The notes under the pieces are model-generated. The model did no database searches. It worked only from the letters and a program-made list of their open reading frames with translations, and was not told where the DNA came from. This document shows positions 1 through 8,226 of a DNA stretch of 64,000 bases, one piece after another. This DNA comes from Paenibacillus ottowii (GTDB lineage Bacteria > Bacillota > Bacilli > Paenibacillales > Paenibacillaceae): the NCBI RefSeq assembly GCF_006874425.1, contig NZ_VIJZ01000004.1, positions 372,001 through 436,000 of the forward strand, in the 5' to 3' direction. The first letter of the stretch is position 1, and each line of letters starts with the position of its first letter. The position numbers and the translations under genes were made by a program.

Positions 1-1
1 T

Positions 2-451
2 GTAGTGCAGAAGCTTGATATTGTAAAGCACACGGGTTTGACAGAAGCGACCATCATGCTTCGTCCAGATCATCTGGGCCAGCTGGAGGTTAAGCTGACG
101 ATGCAAAATGGGCATTTGGTTGCACAGTTCATGACTGAACACAGCGGGGCGAAGGATTTGCTGGAACAGCAAATGTCGCAGTTGCGTGCAAGCCTTCAAA
201 ACCAAGGCATCCAGGTAGATAAAGTAGAAGTAACGCACAATGAGTCGCTATCCTCTCATATGTATCAGGATGGCCGCGGTTCTGGAGCTAATCAGCAGCA
301 GCAATCTAACCAACGTTCTAAAGCTCGAGGCAGAGAAGAGAGCGAGGATGCTCTGAAGGTAGCTGAAATGACAGAAGAGCTTCGTAACTGGACAGCAGAA
401 CAACGTGCAGATGACTTGAATCGGACAGGCTCCTTTACAGCACAAGCGTAA
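2..451 (+). CDS. fliK: Flagellar hook-length control protein FliK, C-terminal part
   Basis: FliK is secreted by the flagellar export apparatus and measures hook length; its C-terminal domain then acts on FlhB to switch export from hook to filament subunits. The reading frame is open to the left edge, so the N-terminal region is outside the window and the GTG at 5 is probably internal. The visible part has the Flg_hook core (motif LRPDHLGQLEVKL near residue 20) followed by a helical stretch and a Gln/Ser/Arg-rich tail. It ends 19 bases before flgD, the usual order in Bacillota fla/che operons. Identification rests on the core motif and the position. Confidence 0.88.
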   Translation, partial: VVQKLDIVKHTGLTEATIMLRPDHLGQLEVKLTMQNGHLVAQFMTEHSGAKDLLEQQMSQLRASLQNQGIQVDKVEVTHNESLSSHMYQDGRGSGANQQQQSNQRSKARGREESEDALKVAEMTEELRNWTAEQRADDLNRTGSFTAQA

Positions 452-470
452 TGATGGAGGTGAGAACACA

Positions 471-1013
471 ATGACGACTACAGACAACAATGTATCCACC
501 AGTAACGTCTGGCCGAACTACAATGTAAATAATGTTAAAACAGCAAGTGCCAAGGATACGAAAACGATGGGGAAAGATCAATTTCTAAAAATTTTGATCA
601 CTCAGTTACAAAATCAGGATCCCATGCAGCCTTTGGAGGATAAAGAATTTGTCGCCCAAATGGCACAGTTTTCCTCGGTGGAACAACTGATGAACATTTC
701 TACGCAGTTGACTGCTTTGGGACAGTCTTTGGGGACAGCTTCCGGTTTGATCGGAAAAGAAGTCAGCTGGATTGAGCCAGGTAAAAAGGATCCCCTTACA
801 GGTGAAGCAGGCGCAGGTACTGTAAAAAGTGGAATCGTAGATTCCATCGTTGTTCGCGACGGTGTGCAGTATGCCAAAATGGGGGCGGCTGAGGTGGCAT
901 TAAAAGATGTAACATCGGTAAGCCAGGCCAGCACAACGGCTCCCGCTACAGAGACGTCAGGTACTTCAGATACTCCATCTTCTTCCTCCACTGGAAGCGG
1001 TGAGAATTCATGA
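471..1013 (+). CDS. flgD: Flagellar hook assembly (cap) protein FlgD
   Basis: FlgD forms the scaffold cap on which hook subunits polymerise. The conserved N-terminal signature is clear: FLKILITQLQNQDPMQPL near residues 38-55, then EFVAQMAQFSSVEQL. At 180 residues it is shorter than the enterobacterial protein and ends in a Thr/Ser-rich low-complexity tail, as in many Bacillota that lack the long C-terminal Ig-like module. ATG 471 is preceded by GGAGGTGAG. The stop overlaps the next gene by four bases (ATGA), indicating translational coupling inside the operon. Confidence 0.95.
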   Translation: MTTTDNNVSTSNVWPNYNVNNVKTASAKDTKTMGKDQFLKILITQLQNQDPMQPLEDKEFVAQMAQFSSVEQLMNISTQLTALGQSLGTASGLIGKEVSWIEPGKKDPLTGEAGAGTVKSGIVDSIVVRDGVQYAKMGAAEVALKDVTSVSQASTTAPATETSGTSDTPSSSSTGSGENS

Positions 1014-1390
1014 ATGACAGGATAACGGTCGGACGCCTTTTTCCTACCAACGTTCCTCCGGCAGCGGTCACTCAAAACCGAGTAAATTCGGTAACAAAGG
1101 ATACCAAACCGTTCGGTCAGGTGTTGCAGGAACAGGTGCTCAAGCTCAGCAATCATGCTGCCAAGCGGCTGGAACAGCGGGGAATAGAATTGAAAAGTGA
1201 CCAAATGGAAAAAATCAACTCTGCTGTGGATAAGGCTGCTGCCAAAGGTGCCAAAGAATCTTTAATTTTAATGCAAGATATGGCCTTGATTGTTAGTGTG
1301 CCTAATCGAACAGTTGTTACTGCGATGGACAAGCAGTCCATGGAGGATAACGTATTTACGCAGATAGATAGTGCTGTAATTATTTCATAA
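1010..1390 (+). CDS. Flagellar operon protein, TIGR02530 type
   Basis: A 126-residue soluble protein of the family found between flgD and the hook gene in Bacillota fla/che operons; its molecular role is not settled. The diagnostic stretch is LKLSNHAAKRLEQRGIEL (about residues 44-61), followed by an alpha/beta segment ending VVTAMDKQSMEDNVFTQID. The N-terminus carries no signal peptide. The start overlaps the flgD stop (ATGA), and a 104-base gap with a small inverted repeat (ATGGCT/AGCCAT, 1403-1429) separates it from flgE. Position and motif support the family; the function is left open. Confidence 0.85.
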   Translation: MNDRITVGRLFPTNVPPAAVTQNRVNSVTKDTKPFGQVLQEQVLKLSNHAAKRLEQRGIELKSDQMEKINSAVDKAAAKGAKESLILMQDMALIVSVPNRTVVTAMDKQSMEDNVFTQIDSAVIIS

Positions 1391-1494
1391 AAATAATACG
1401 AAATGGCTGGCCCGAATCAGGAAAGCCATCATAAAAGCCGCGGATCGACTGATGCGGTCAACTAAGCAACCAATCAGAGGAGGATTTATACTCA

Positions 1495-2304
1495 ATGTTG
1501 AGATCAATGTATTCAGGTGTATCGGGCATGAAGGGCTTTCAAACAAAGCTGGACGTTATCGGTAACAACATTGCAAACGTAAATACTACAGGCTTTAAGT
1601 CCAGCCGAGTGATGTTCAAGGATATTTTGAGCCAAACCAGCTCGGGCGCAAGTGCACCTGATGCTACGACAACTGCAGGTCAAAATGCCAAGCAGGTTGG
1701 TCTAGGGGTGTCCGTCAGCTCAATTGATACGATGCATCTTCCAGGTAGTGCAATGACTACGAACAATCCAACGGATTTGCGGATTAACGGTGACGGCTTC
1801 TTCCTGGTGAAAATGAGCGATGCACAGGATGTTCCTTATCTGACTCGTGCGGGTGATTTTCACGTAGACGCAAACCGGAATCTGGTTACTTCCGATGGAT
1901 TTTTCGTAACAAGTTTAGGTGGCGATCCAATCACACTTGCTGACAATGTGACATCATTCTCCATTCAACAGAATGGCACAATTGTACAACAATTGGATGA
2001 CGGAACAGTTGACAACGGCACGCAAATTGCATTAGCAAAAGTCACAAACCCAGAAGGATTGGAAAAAATCGGTGGAAGCTTGTACCGTACTACGGTCAAC
2101 TCAAATATCGATGCAATTGAGCCTGGAGTAGCGAATGAAAATGGTCTTGGAGCTATTATCTCTGGTCAGCTGGAAATGTCCAACGTTGATCTGACTGGGG
2201 AATTTACCGAAATGATCGTAGCTCAGCGTGGATTCCAAGCGAACTCACGTATCATTACGACTTCGGATGAAGTGCTTCAGGAAGTTGTAAACTTGAAACG
2301 ATAA
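1495..2304 (+). CDS. flgE: Flagellar hook protein (FlgE/FlgG family)
   Basis: A 269-residue axial protein of the hook/rod family, exported without a cleaved signal and polymerised into the hook. It shows the paired rod-protein signatures: N-terminal SMYSGVSGMKGFQTKLD with NNIANVNTTGFKSSR, and C-terminal EMIVAQRGFQANSR, which form the coiled-coil core. The middle contains LRINGDGFFLV, typical of FlgE/FlgF/FlgG. Short Bacillus hook proteins at this locus were first named FlgG and later shown to be the hook, so flgE is preferred by position after flgD. SD AGAGGAGG lies just before ATG 1495. Confidence 0.9.
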   Translation: MLRSMYSGVSGMKGFQTKLDVIGNNIANVNTTGFKSSRVMFKDILSQTSSGASAPDATTTAGQNAKQVGLGVSVSSIDTMHLPGSAMTTNNPTDLRINGDGFFLVKMSDAQDVPYLTRAGDFHVDANRNLVTSDGFFVTSLGGDPITLADNVTSFSIQQNGTIVQQLDDGTVDNGTQIALAKVTNPEGLEKIGGSLYRTTVNSNIDAIEPGVANENGLGAIISGQLEMSNVDLTGEFTEMIVAQRGFQANSRIITTSDEVLQEVVNLKR

Positions 2305-2316
2305 TCTCATTTAAAC

Positions 2317-2340
2317 GCGGAGGAGTAGAGGCTCCTCCGC
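2317..2340 (+). other. Intercistronic perfect hairpin between flgE and flbD
   Basis: GCGGAGGAG (2317-2325) and CTCCTCCGC (2332-2340) form a perfect 9-bp GC-rich stem with a 6-base loop. No U run follows, so it does not look like an intrinsic terminator. It lies right after the hook gene, where an mRNA stabiliser or a processing-boundary structure would be plausible. Confidence 0.6.
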
Positions 2341-2364
2341 ACCTATCAGGAGGTTGGTGTTACG

Positions 2365-2589
2365 ATGATCCCGTTAACGCGGCTGAACGGCTCGCCTATG
2401 TGGCTTAATGCGCTGCTCATTGAGACTGTGGAGGAAACACCGGATACATACGTCACTTTGGTGACGGGGAAACGGTTGATTGTATTGGAAAAAGCGGCAG
2501 ATGTCGTCTCCTTGATCAAGGATTACAGCCGTGAAATCGGCATCCATGCCGCCACGATAAAAGTGCAACAAATGGAGGAAGACGAATGA
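2365..2589 (+). CDS. swrD: FlbD/SwrD family flagellar protein
   Basis: A 74-residue cytoplasmic protein of the FlbD family. The N-terminal signature MIPLTRLNGSPMWLNALLIE and the central TYVTLVTGKRLIVLE segment are characteristic. In B. subtilis the homologue at this position (SwrD) raises flagellar motor torque; that role is inferred here. It has a GGAGG SD at 2350-2354 and overlaps fliL by four bases (ATGA at 2586), so the two are probably translationally coupled. Confidence 0.88.
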   Translation: MIPLTRLNGSPMWLNALLIETVEETPDTYVTLVTGKRLIVLEKAADVVSLIKDYSREIGIHAATIKVQQMEEDE

Positions 2590-3059
2590 AGAAGATGCTG
2601 CCATGGCTCATTACAATTTTACTCGCGATTACTTTGATTGCAGGCGCGGCCTTTGTACTTATACCAGCGCTTAGCGGGAAGAAGTCGGAAGTCATACCGA
2701 ATGCGCAAGCCGCTCAAGCAGAACAACTTCCAAGATTGTCAGCAGATGAATTGGTGGAAGTAAGCTCTGAAATTACCGGTATCAAAACGAATTTGGCAGA
2801 TGCAGATTACATTGTGCAGATGAATCTTGCTTTTCAATTGAACGATGCCAAAGCAAAAGAAGCGTTTGAAAAAATCAAGGACATTAGTATTAAACCGATC
2901 GTTATTCAATTACTCGCAGACACCAAACCTGATGAGCTCAGAACGGCTAAAGGCCGGGATCAGTTCAGTGACAAGCTGACGGATCTCATCAATAAGTCGC
3001 TCCCTGAAGGTCACCTGGGGAACGCCAAAATTACAGACTTTTTGCTGGCAGCCATTTGA
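2586..3059 (+). CDS. fliL: Flagellar basal body-associated protein FliL
   Basis: A single-pass inner-membrane protein near the stator that supports motor torque. Residues 1-28 contain one hydrophobic segment (LLAITLIAGAAFVLIPAL), followed by a periplasm-type domain. The later part has the family pattern YIVQMNLAFQLND, RDQFSDKLTDLINKSLPEG and a terminal ITDFLLAAI. The 157-residue length is normal. It lies between flbD and fliM, the conserved Bacillota order. Confidence 0.92.
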   Translation: MKKMLPWLITILLAITLIAGAAFVLIPALSGKKSEVIPNAQAAQAEQLPRLSADELVEVSSEITGIKTNLADADYIVQMNLAFQLNDAKAKEAFEKIKDISIKPIVIQLLADTKPDELRTAKGRDQFSDKLTDLINKSLPEGHLGNAKITDFLLAAI

Positions 3060-3102
3060 TTCCAGGTGATTTTGTCAGGAACACGTAAGGGGGTGAATAA
3101 CA

Positions 3103-4101
3103 TTGGTGGATGTACTGTCACAAGGGGAAATTGATGCCCTTTTAGCAGCTCTCTCGTCCGGTGAAATGGATGCGGAAGAACTCAAAAAGGAAGAGACCCA
3201 AAAGAAAGTTCGCGCATATGATTTTAAAAGAGCGCTTAGGTTTTCCAAGGACCATATACGAAGTCTGACGCGGATACACGAGAACTTTGCACGGTATCTG
3301 ACCACTTATTTTTCAGCACAGCTTCGTACTTTTGTCCAGATTAATGTCGTTCAGGTGGAGCAGCTTCCATATGATGAATTCATTCGCTCCATTCCGAAAA
3401 TGACCATACTAAACATTTTTGAAGCTGAACCACTGGAAGGCCGAATGGTGCTTGAGGTTCACCCGAACGTAGCTTATGCCATGCTGGACAGGCTTCTCGG
3501 AGGAACAGGTTCGGCACCAACCAAGGTTACCGCATTGACCGAAATCGAGACGACGATCATGGAGCGAATTTTCAGCCGTACCTTTGATAGCCTGCAAGAG
3601 GCTTGGAAAACGGTACTGGATATTGAACCACGCCTAGAGGCTATGGAAACGAATCCGCAGTTCATGCAGATTGTTTCGCCGAATGAGACGATTGCTCTGA
3701 TTTCGCTTAGCACCAAAATTGGTGATACCACGGGGATGATTAACCTCTGTATTCCGCACGTGGTATTGGAACCTATTATGGCCAGACTGTCCACGCACCA
3801 GTGGTTTACATCCGAAAAGAAATCAAGGGCGCCTGAAGAGATTGACGCCTTGAGATTACGGGTCACCAAAGCAGAACTCCCTATTATTGCGGAGTTGGGT
3901 GAATCCCGGATAAATGTAGCCGAGTTTTTGGGCCTTTCGGTAGGAGATGTCATTTCATTGAACAAGCCTGTCAAAGAAGGACTATCCATCCGGGTAGGCG
4001 AGAAATTGAAGTTTATGGGAAGTCCCGGCATGGTAAGAGATCGTGTTGCCGTACAAATTGATGAAATTGTCAACGAAGGAGTTGAAGAAATTGACGAGTA
4101 A
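3103..4101 (+). CDS. fliM: Flagellar motor switch protein FliM
   Basis: FliM is the C-ring switch protein that binds CheY-P through its N-terminal peptide and turns that into a change of rotation. LSQGEIDALLAAL at residues 5-17 is the CheY-binding segment; the middle domain belongs to the CheC/FliX phosphatase-like fold (ALRFSKDHIRSLTRIHENFARYL precedes it), and the C-terminus is FliN-like (LSVGDVISLNKPVKEGL). Length 332 is typical. The start is TTG 3103 with a GGGGGTGA SD at 3089-3096. The 3' end overlaps fliY by 11 bases. Confidence 0.95.
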   Translation: MVDVLSQGEIDALLAALSSGEMDAEELKKEETQKKVRAYDFKRALRFSKDHIRSLTRIHENFARYLTTYFSAQLRTFVQINVVQVEQLPYDEFIRSIPKMTILNIFEAEPLEGRMVLEVHPNVAYAMLDRLLGGTGSAPTKVTALTEIETTIMERIFSRTFDSLQEAWKTVLDIEPRLEAMETNPQFMQIVSPNETIALISLSTKIGDTTGMINLCIPHVVLEPIMARLSTHQWFTSEKKSRAPEEIDALRLRVTKAELPIIAELGESRINVAEFLGLSVGDVISLNKPVKEGLSIRVGEKLKFMGSPGMVRDRVAVQIDEIVNEGVEEIDE

Positions 4102-5404
4102 AGACTATTTGTCCCAGGAGGAAATTGATGCCTTGCTGAAACAGTCTGAAGCGGGGACGGATTCTACTCCCGCAGGCAAGACCGTTGACGATTTTCTGAC
4201 TTCTCTGGAGCAGGATGCTCTCGGAGAAATCGGTAATATAACGTTCGGCAGCGCAGCTACGGCTCTTTCCACACTGCTCGGTCAAAAGGTGGATATTACG
4301 ACACCTAAGGTTTCAATTATTACACGTTCTGAATTTGAAACTGCATTTCCAAAGCCGCACGTAGCCGTGCATGTGAATTACGTCGATGGATTTGAAGGCA
4401 TTAACTCGCTTGTAATTAAAAAGCGTGATGCGCAGGTTATAGCAGATTTAATGCTTGGTGGTGGAGGAAACCCGGCAGATGAAGAATTGAATGAAATTCA
4501 CATCAGTGCTGTGCAGGAAGCGATGAACCAAATGATGGGATCATCTGCGACCTCCATGTCTACCATGTTTAATCGTTTTGTTAATATCTCTCCACCGGGA
4601 ATTGATATATTGGACCCTCTGCACGGTGATGGAGTATCCAGCCTGCCAGATGAAGAAACGCTGATTACCGTATCCTTCCGGTTATTGATTGGAGATCTGA
4701 TCGATTCTACATTGATGCAACTGTTACCTGTTAATTTCGCCAAAAAAATGGTGAGCATCTTAATGAATGGCGGAGAGGATGACGAGCAACCGCAATCGTC
4801 CGCACAGCAGGCAGCTGCAACGTCTGCTCCCGAAGCGCCGAAACAGGCTAGCACTCCGCAGCCGCCGTCTGCACCAGCCTACCAACAGCCGCCTGCAGCC
4901 GCGCAGGCGCCGCAAGATGCAGGCTATGGACAACAACCGCCAATGTATCCTCAAGACCCGGGATACGGGCAGCAGGGCGCTCCAGGGTATGGAACGCCGG
5001 GTTATGGAATGCCAGCAGGTGTACCGCCGCAAGCGCCTTATGGAACGCCTCATCATTACGGGGCTGTACCGCCGGGACGTAATGTAAATGTGCAGCCTGT
5101 ACAATTCTCTAACTTGCAGTCCGGTGGATTTCCGCAGGTGGATGAAAACAATTTAAATTTATTGATGGACATTCCCCTTAGAGTCACCGTAGAATTAGGA
5201 AGGACCCAAAAGCAAATTAAAGATATTCTGGAGCTCTCACAAGGTTCAATTATTGAATTGGACAAGCTTGCCGGGGAGCCGGTAGACATTATGGTTAACA
5301 ACAAACTGATTGCCAAGGGCGAGGTTGTCGTAATTGACGAGAACTTTGGCGTGCGTGTAACGGATATTGTAAGCCAATGGGACCGAATTCAAAAAATACA
5401 ATAA
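4091..5404 (+). CDS. fliY: Flagellar motor switch phosphatase FliY
   Basis: FliY is a C-ring protein that also dephosphorylates CheY-P. From TTG 4091 (GAAGGAG SD at 4075-4081) it has 437 residues: a CheY-binding peptide LSQEEIDALL at 7-16, a CheC-like domain with two phosphatase helices (DALGEIGNITFGSAATAL and AVQEAMNQMMGSSATSM), a linker of about 120 residues rich in Pro, Gln, Gly, Tyr and Ala, and a C-terminal FliN domain (LMDIPLRVTVELGRT). The frame is open upstream to 4043, but the SD and the alignment of the CheY-binding peptide favour 4091. The start lies inside fliM. Confidence 0.93.
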   Translation: MTSKDYLSQEEIDALLKQSEAGTDSTPAGKTVDDFLTSLEQDALGEIGNITFGSAATALSTLLGQKVDITTPKVSIITRSEFETAFPKPHVAVHVNYVDGFEGINSLVIKKRDAQVIADLMLGGGGNPADEELNEIHISAVQEAMNQMMGSSATSMSTMFNRFVNISPPGIDILDPLHGDGVSSLPDEETLITVSFRLLIGDLIDSTLMQLLPVNFAKKMVSILMNGGEDDEQPQSSAQQAAATSAPEAPKQASTPQPPSAPAYQQPPAAAQAPQDAGYGQQPPMYPQDPGYGQQGAPGYGTPGYGMPAGVPPQAPYGTPHHYGAVPPGRNVNVQPVQFSNLQSGGFPQVDENNLNLLMDIPLRVTVELGRTQKQIKDILELSQGSIIELDKLAGEPVDIMVNNKLIAKGEVVVIDENFGVRVTDIVSQWDRIQKIQ

Positions 5405-5433
5405 AAGGATAATTTAGGGAGGATTTATTTCAG

Positions 5434-5799
5434 ATGGCAAACCGTATTTTGATCGTGGACGATGCTGCATTTATGAGAATGATGATTCGGGACATCCTGT
5501 CCAAAAATGGATTTGAAGTAGTAGGAGAGGCCCAGGATGGATCACAGGCCATTGAAAAATTCAAGGAGCTTCGTCCGGACCTGATTACGATGGATATCAC
5601 GATGCCTGAAATGGACGGCATTGCCGCTCTGAAGGAAATCAAACAAATTGACCCGAATGCCAAGGTTATCATGTGTTCCGCGATGGGTCAGCAAGCTATG
5701 GTTATTGATGCCATTCAAGCTGGAGCAAAAGATTTTATCGTTAAGCCATTCCAATCGGATCGGGTTATCGAAGCCATCAACAAAACACTGGGTGTGTAA
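5434..5799 (+). CDS. cheY: Chemotaxis response regulator CheY
   Basis: A stand-alone 121-residue receiver domain. It has the acidic pair D9-D10, phospho-acceptor D54 in TMDITMPEMDG, the Ser/Thr-type switch position in MCSAMGQ and the conserved lysine in IVKPFQ. Phosphorylated by CheA, it binds FliM and FliY; its dephosphorylation is likely by FliY and CheC, both encoded here. It has a GGGAGGA SD and sits between fliY and fliO, as in B. subtilis. Confidence 0.96.
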   Translation: MANRILIVDDAAFMRMMIRDILSKNGFEVVGEAQDGSQAIEKFKELRPDLITMDITMPEMDGIAALKEIKQIDPNAKVIMCSAMGQQAMVIDAIQAGAKDFIVKPFQSDRVIEAINKTLGV

Positions 5800-5811
5800 G
5801 GCGCATTCAGT

Positions 5812-6348
5812 ATGGATACACAACAGGGTGCCTCTGACGCTTTGAGTACATCCAGCAATATAGGAAACATTGCCTGGGTCCTTTTCGTGCTAATCTTTAT
5901 CATCGTACTGATCGTGTACTTGATACGGTTTTTGAGTAAAAGAAATCAGAGCTGGTTCAGCAACCGCTCCGTTCGCATACTGGGAGGCGTGGGGCTTGGC
6001 CCCAATAAATCCCTTCAGCTTGTTGAAGTTGGTAGCAGTGTGTACCTCATTGGTGTGGGAGAAGATATCCGGCTTGTTGACAAAGTGTCCGATCCTGAAG
6101 AAGTGGAGCAAATTTTGGCCGCACTGGAGCAGGAAGCTTCCCTGCAGCGCGGCCCGATTGCCCCGCTATTCGCTAAAATTGCGGATAAGCTTCGCCGGAA
6201 CAACGCGGCACAGCAGCAGCAACCTGAAGAGGAGACGTCTTTTCATGAGATGTTTGAATCCAAGCTTCGGCAGATGCCGAACCGCAAGGACAAACTTGAA
6301 AAGCTGCGCAATGAGGAGAATACTACAGATCGGTCGGGAGATTCATGA
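5812..6348 (+). CDS. fliO: Flagellar biosynthetic protein FliO (FliZ of Bacillus)
   Basis: A small membrane protein that helps FliP assemble in the export gate. One strong transmembrane helix (about residues 23-42, WVLFVLIFIIVLIVYLI) is followed by the FliO domain RSVRILGGVGLGPNKSLQLVE and VYLIGVGEDIRLVDKV. A charged, Gln-rich C-terminal tail is probably disordered. It starts 12 bases after cheY and overlaps fliP by four bases (ATGA). The family is fast-evolving, but topology and position fit well. Confidence 0.88.
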   Translation: MDTQQGASDALSTSSNIGNIAWVLFVLIFIIVLIVYLIRFLSKRNQSWFSNRSVRILGGVGLGPNKSLQLVEVGSSVYLIGVGEDIRLVDKVSDPEEVEQILAALEQEASLQRGPIAPLFAKIADKLRRNNAAQQQQPEEETSFHEMFESKLRQMPNRKDKLEKLRNEENTTDRSGDS

Positions 6349-7100
6349 GAAAAAAGATTATACTAGCATGTTTGCTGCTTGTCTTGTTCAGCTTCATTTC
6401 GGTGACGGCGGCCTCTGCGGAACCGATTCCGAACATTGATATTCAAGTCGGCAATTCGGACAAAGGACAGCCCGGTGCCACCTCGCTGTCTATTATTTTA
6501 CTTATTACTGTCATTAGTGTAGCGCCTGCATTGCTGGTACTGATGACAAGTTTTACGCGTATCGTGATTGTACTTGGCTTTGTGAGAACTTCACTGGGAA
6601 CTCAGCAGATGCCGCCCAATCAGGTGCTTGTTGGACTGGCCTTGTTTCTCACCTTATTTATTATGGCACCGACCTTCTCAGCTATGAACGAAACTGCGCT
6701 TCAGCCGTATCTCAAGGGGGATATAACACAATCTCAGGCACTGGATAAGGCATCGGTACCAATGAAAACTTTTATGTTCTCTCATACACGTGAGAAGGAT
6801 CTACTGCTTTTTATGAAATACACCAAGATGGAAAAACCAAAGAATTATCAAGATATTCCTTTAACGGTGATGGTTCCGGCTTATGCAATCAGCGAGTTGA
6901 AAACGGCATTTCAGATGGGCTTTATGGTTTTCATACCCTTTTTAGTTATAGACATAGTAGTGTCCAGTACACTTATGGCTATGGGGATGATGATGCTACC
7001 GCCGGTAATGATTTCGCTTCCTTTCAAAATACTGCTTTTCGTACTTGTAGATGGTTGGTATTTGGTCGTCAAATCATTACTACTAAGTTTTAATACATGA
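6345..7100 (+). CDS. fliP: Flagellar type III export gate protein FliP
   Basis: A core subunit of the FliPQR export pore. Residues 1-25 form a cleavable-type signal sequence ending in AASAEP, as in known FliP proteins. The rest has the hallmark stretches TSFTRIVIVLGFVRTSLGTQ, MPPNQVLVGLALFLTLFIM and the C-terminal GMMMLPPVMISLPFKILLF, with about four membrane helices. Length 251 is normal. The start overlaps the fliO stop. Confidence 0.96.
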   Translation: MRKKIILACLLLVLFSFISVTAASAEPIPNIDIQVGNSDKGQPGATSLSIILLITVISVAPALLVLMTSFTRIVIVLGFVRTSLGTQQMPPNQVLVGLALFLTLFIMAPTFSAMNETALQPYLKGDITQSQALDKASVPMKTFMFSHTREKDLLLFMKYTKMEKPKNYQDIPLTVMVPAYAISELKTAFQMGFMVFIPFLVIDIVVSSTLMAMGMMMLPPVMISLPFKILLFVLVDGWYLVVKSLLLSFNT

Positions 7101-7137
7101 ATACTTTCTGCAAGGACAGCAATCAAGGAGGACGGCA

Positions 7138-7407
7138 ATGACTTCGGAGTTTATTATATCCCTGGCTGGGCAAGCGGTGTACATTGTACTCAAGGTGAGT
7201 GCTCCGATGCTGATTTTGGGGCTAGTCGTGGGTTTGATCATCAGTATTTTTCAAGCGACAACTCAGATTCAGGAGCAGACACTGGCCTTTGTTCCGAAGA
7301 TTGTCGCCGTATTGCTGGCATTGCTATTGTTTGGGCCTTGGATATTGGCCACATTAGTAGACTTTACGTATAACATTCTGGACAATTTGTACAAATATAT
7401 AGGTTAG
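7138..7407 (+). CDS. fliQ: Flagellar type III export gate protein FliQ
   Basis: An 89-residue protein with two transmembrane hairpin helices and the family signature SAPMLILGLVVGLIISIFQA, then TQIQEQTLAFVPKI. It packs around the FliP/FliR pore and helps open it. SD CAAGGAGGA precedes ATG 7138. It lies between fliP and fliR, as is near-universal. Confidence 0.96.
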   Translation: MTSEFIISLAGQAVYIVLKVSAPMLILGLVVGLIISIFQATTQIQEQTLAFVPKIVAVLLALLLFGPWILATLVDFTYNILDNLYKYIG

Positions 7408-7417
7408 GCTGAAAGTT

Positions 7418-8203
7418 ATGAACATATTGTTGCAGAGTTTTCCTGTTTTTTTGCTGATTTTTTGTCGGATTACCTCGTTTTTTGTAGTAGCGCCTATTTT
7501 TTCAACCCGAGGGGTACCTAATATCTTTAAGGTCGGGATTTCAGGTTTTCTAGCTTTGGTCGTGTACCTTACTTATGGTACGCATCAACAGGTGCCGACG
7601 GATGTAGCGTATGTGCTGTTAGTAGGCCGTGAGGTGCTGATTGGGTTGTTGCTGGGGTTTACTGCATATCTGTTCATGACAGCGATTCAAACCGCAGGTT
7701 CATTTATAGACCTACAGGTGGGGTTCGGAATGGCCAGTGTATTTGATCCAATGACAGGGGCCTCAACGCCTCTAACGGGTAATTTCAAATTCGCTATAGC
7801 TGTTTTGTTCTTTTTGAGCATCAACGGGCACCATCATCTGCTAAATGCTATCTTATACAGTTATGATTGGATACCGCTGACAAATGATTTTTTTATAAAG
7901 CTGTATGGTGGCAGTGTAACTGAATTCCTGGTACGTTCCTTTGCGGAATCTTTTATGCTGGCCTTTCAAATTGCTGCTCCCATTGTAGTAGCTACCTTTT
8001 TAACGGATGTGGGACTTGGATTTTTAGCTAAAACAGCACCGCAATTTAATATTTTTGTCATTGGTGTGCCGCTTAAAATTATTGTGGGATTATTCATGTT
8101 AATGCTTCTCATGCCAGGTTTTGCTTTTATATTCGAAAGATTGTTTTCTGTGATGTTCGAATCCATGCGCAACTTGTTGGATATTATGGGTAATCGTCCT
8201 TAA
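7418..8203 (+). CDS. fliR: Flagellar type III export gate protein FliR
   Basis: A 261-residue polytopic protein with about six hydrophobic helices, completing the FliPQR pore. Conserved elements include FPVFLLIFCRITSFF at the N-terminus, GREVLIGLLLGF, DLQVGFGMASVFDP and the C-terminal PQFNIFVIGVPLKIIVGL. The stop TAA at 8201-8203 abuts the upstream end of the flhB frame. Confidence 0.95.
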   Translation: MNILLQSFPVFLLIFCRITSFFVVAPIFSTRGVPNIFKVGISGFLALVVYLTYGTHQQVPTDVAYVLLVGREVLIGLLLGFTAYLFMTAIQTAGSFIDLQVGFGMASVFDPMTGASTPLTGNFKFAIAVLFFLSINGHHHLLNAILYSYDWIPLTNDFFIKLYGGSVTEFLVRSFAESFMLAFQIAAPIVVATFLTDVGLGFLAKTAPQFNIFVIGVPLKIIVGLFMLMLLMPGFAFIFERLFSVMFESMRNLLDIMGNRP

Positions 8204-8226
8204 TGTCTGGTCTGGAGGAACGTAGT

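Noticed and set aside
4767..5087. Alternative-frame ORF within the FliY linker (106 codons)
   Set aside because: Arises from the repetitive Pro/Gln/Gly codons; the product is Arg-rich low complexity and there is no SD.
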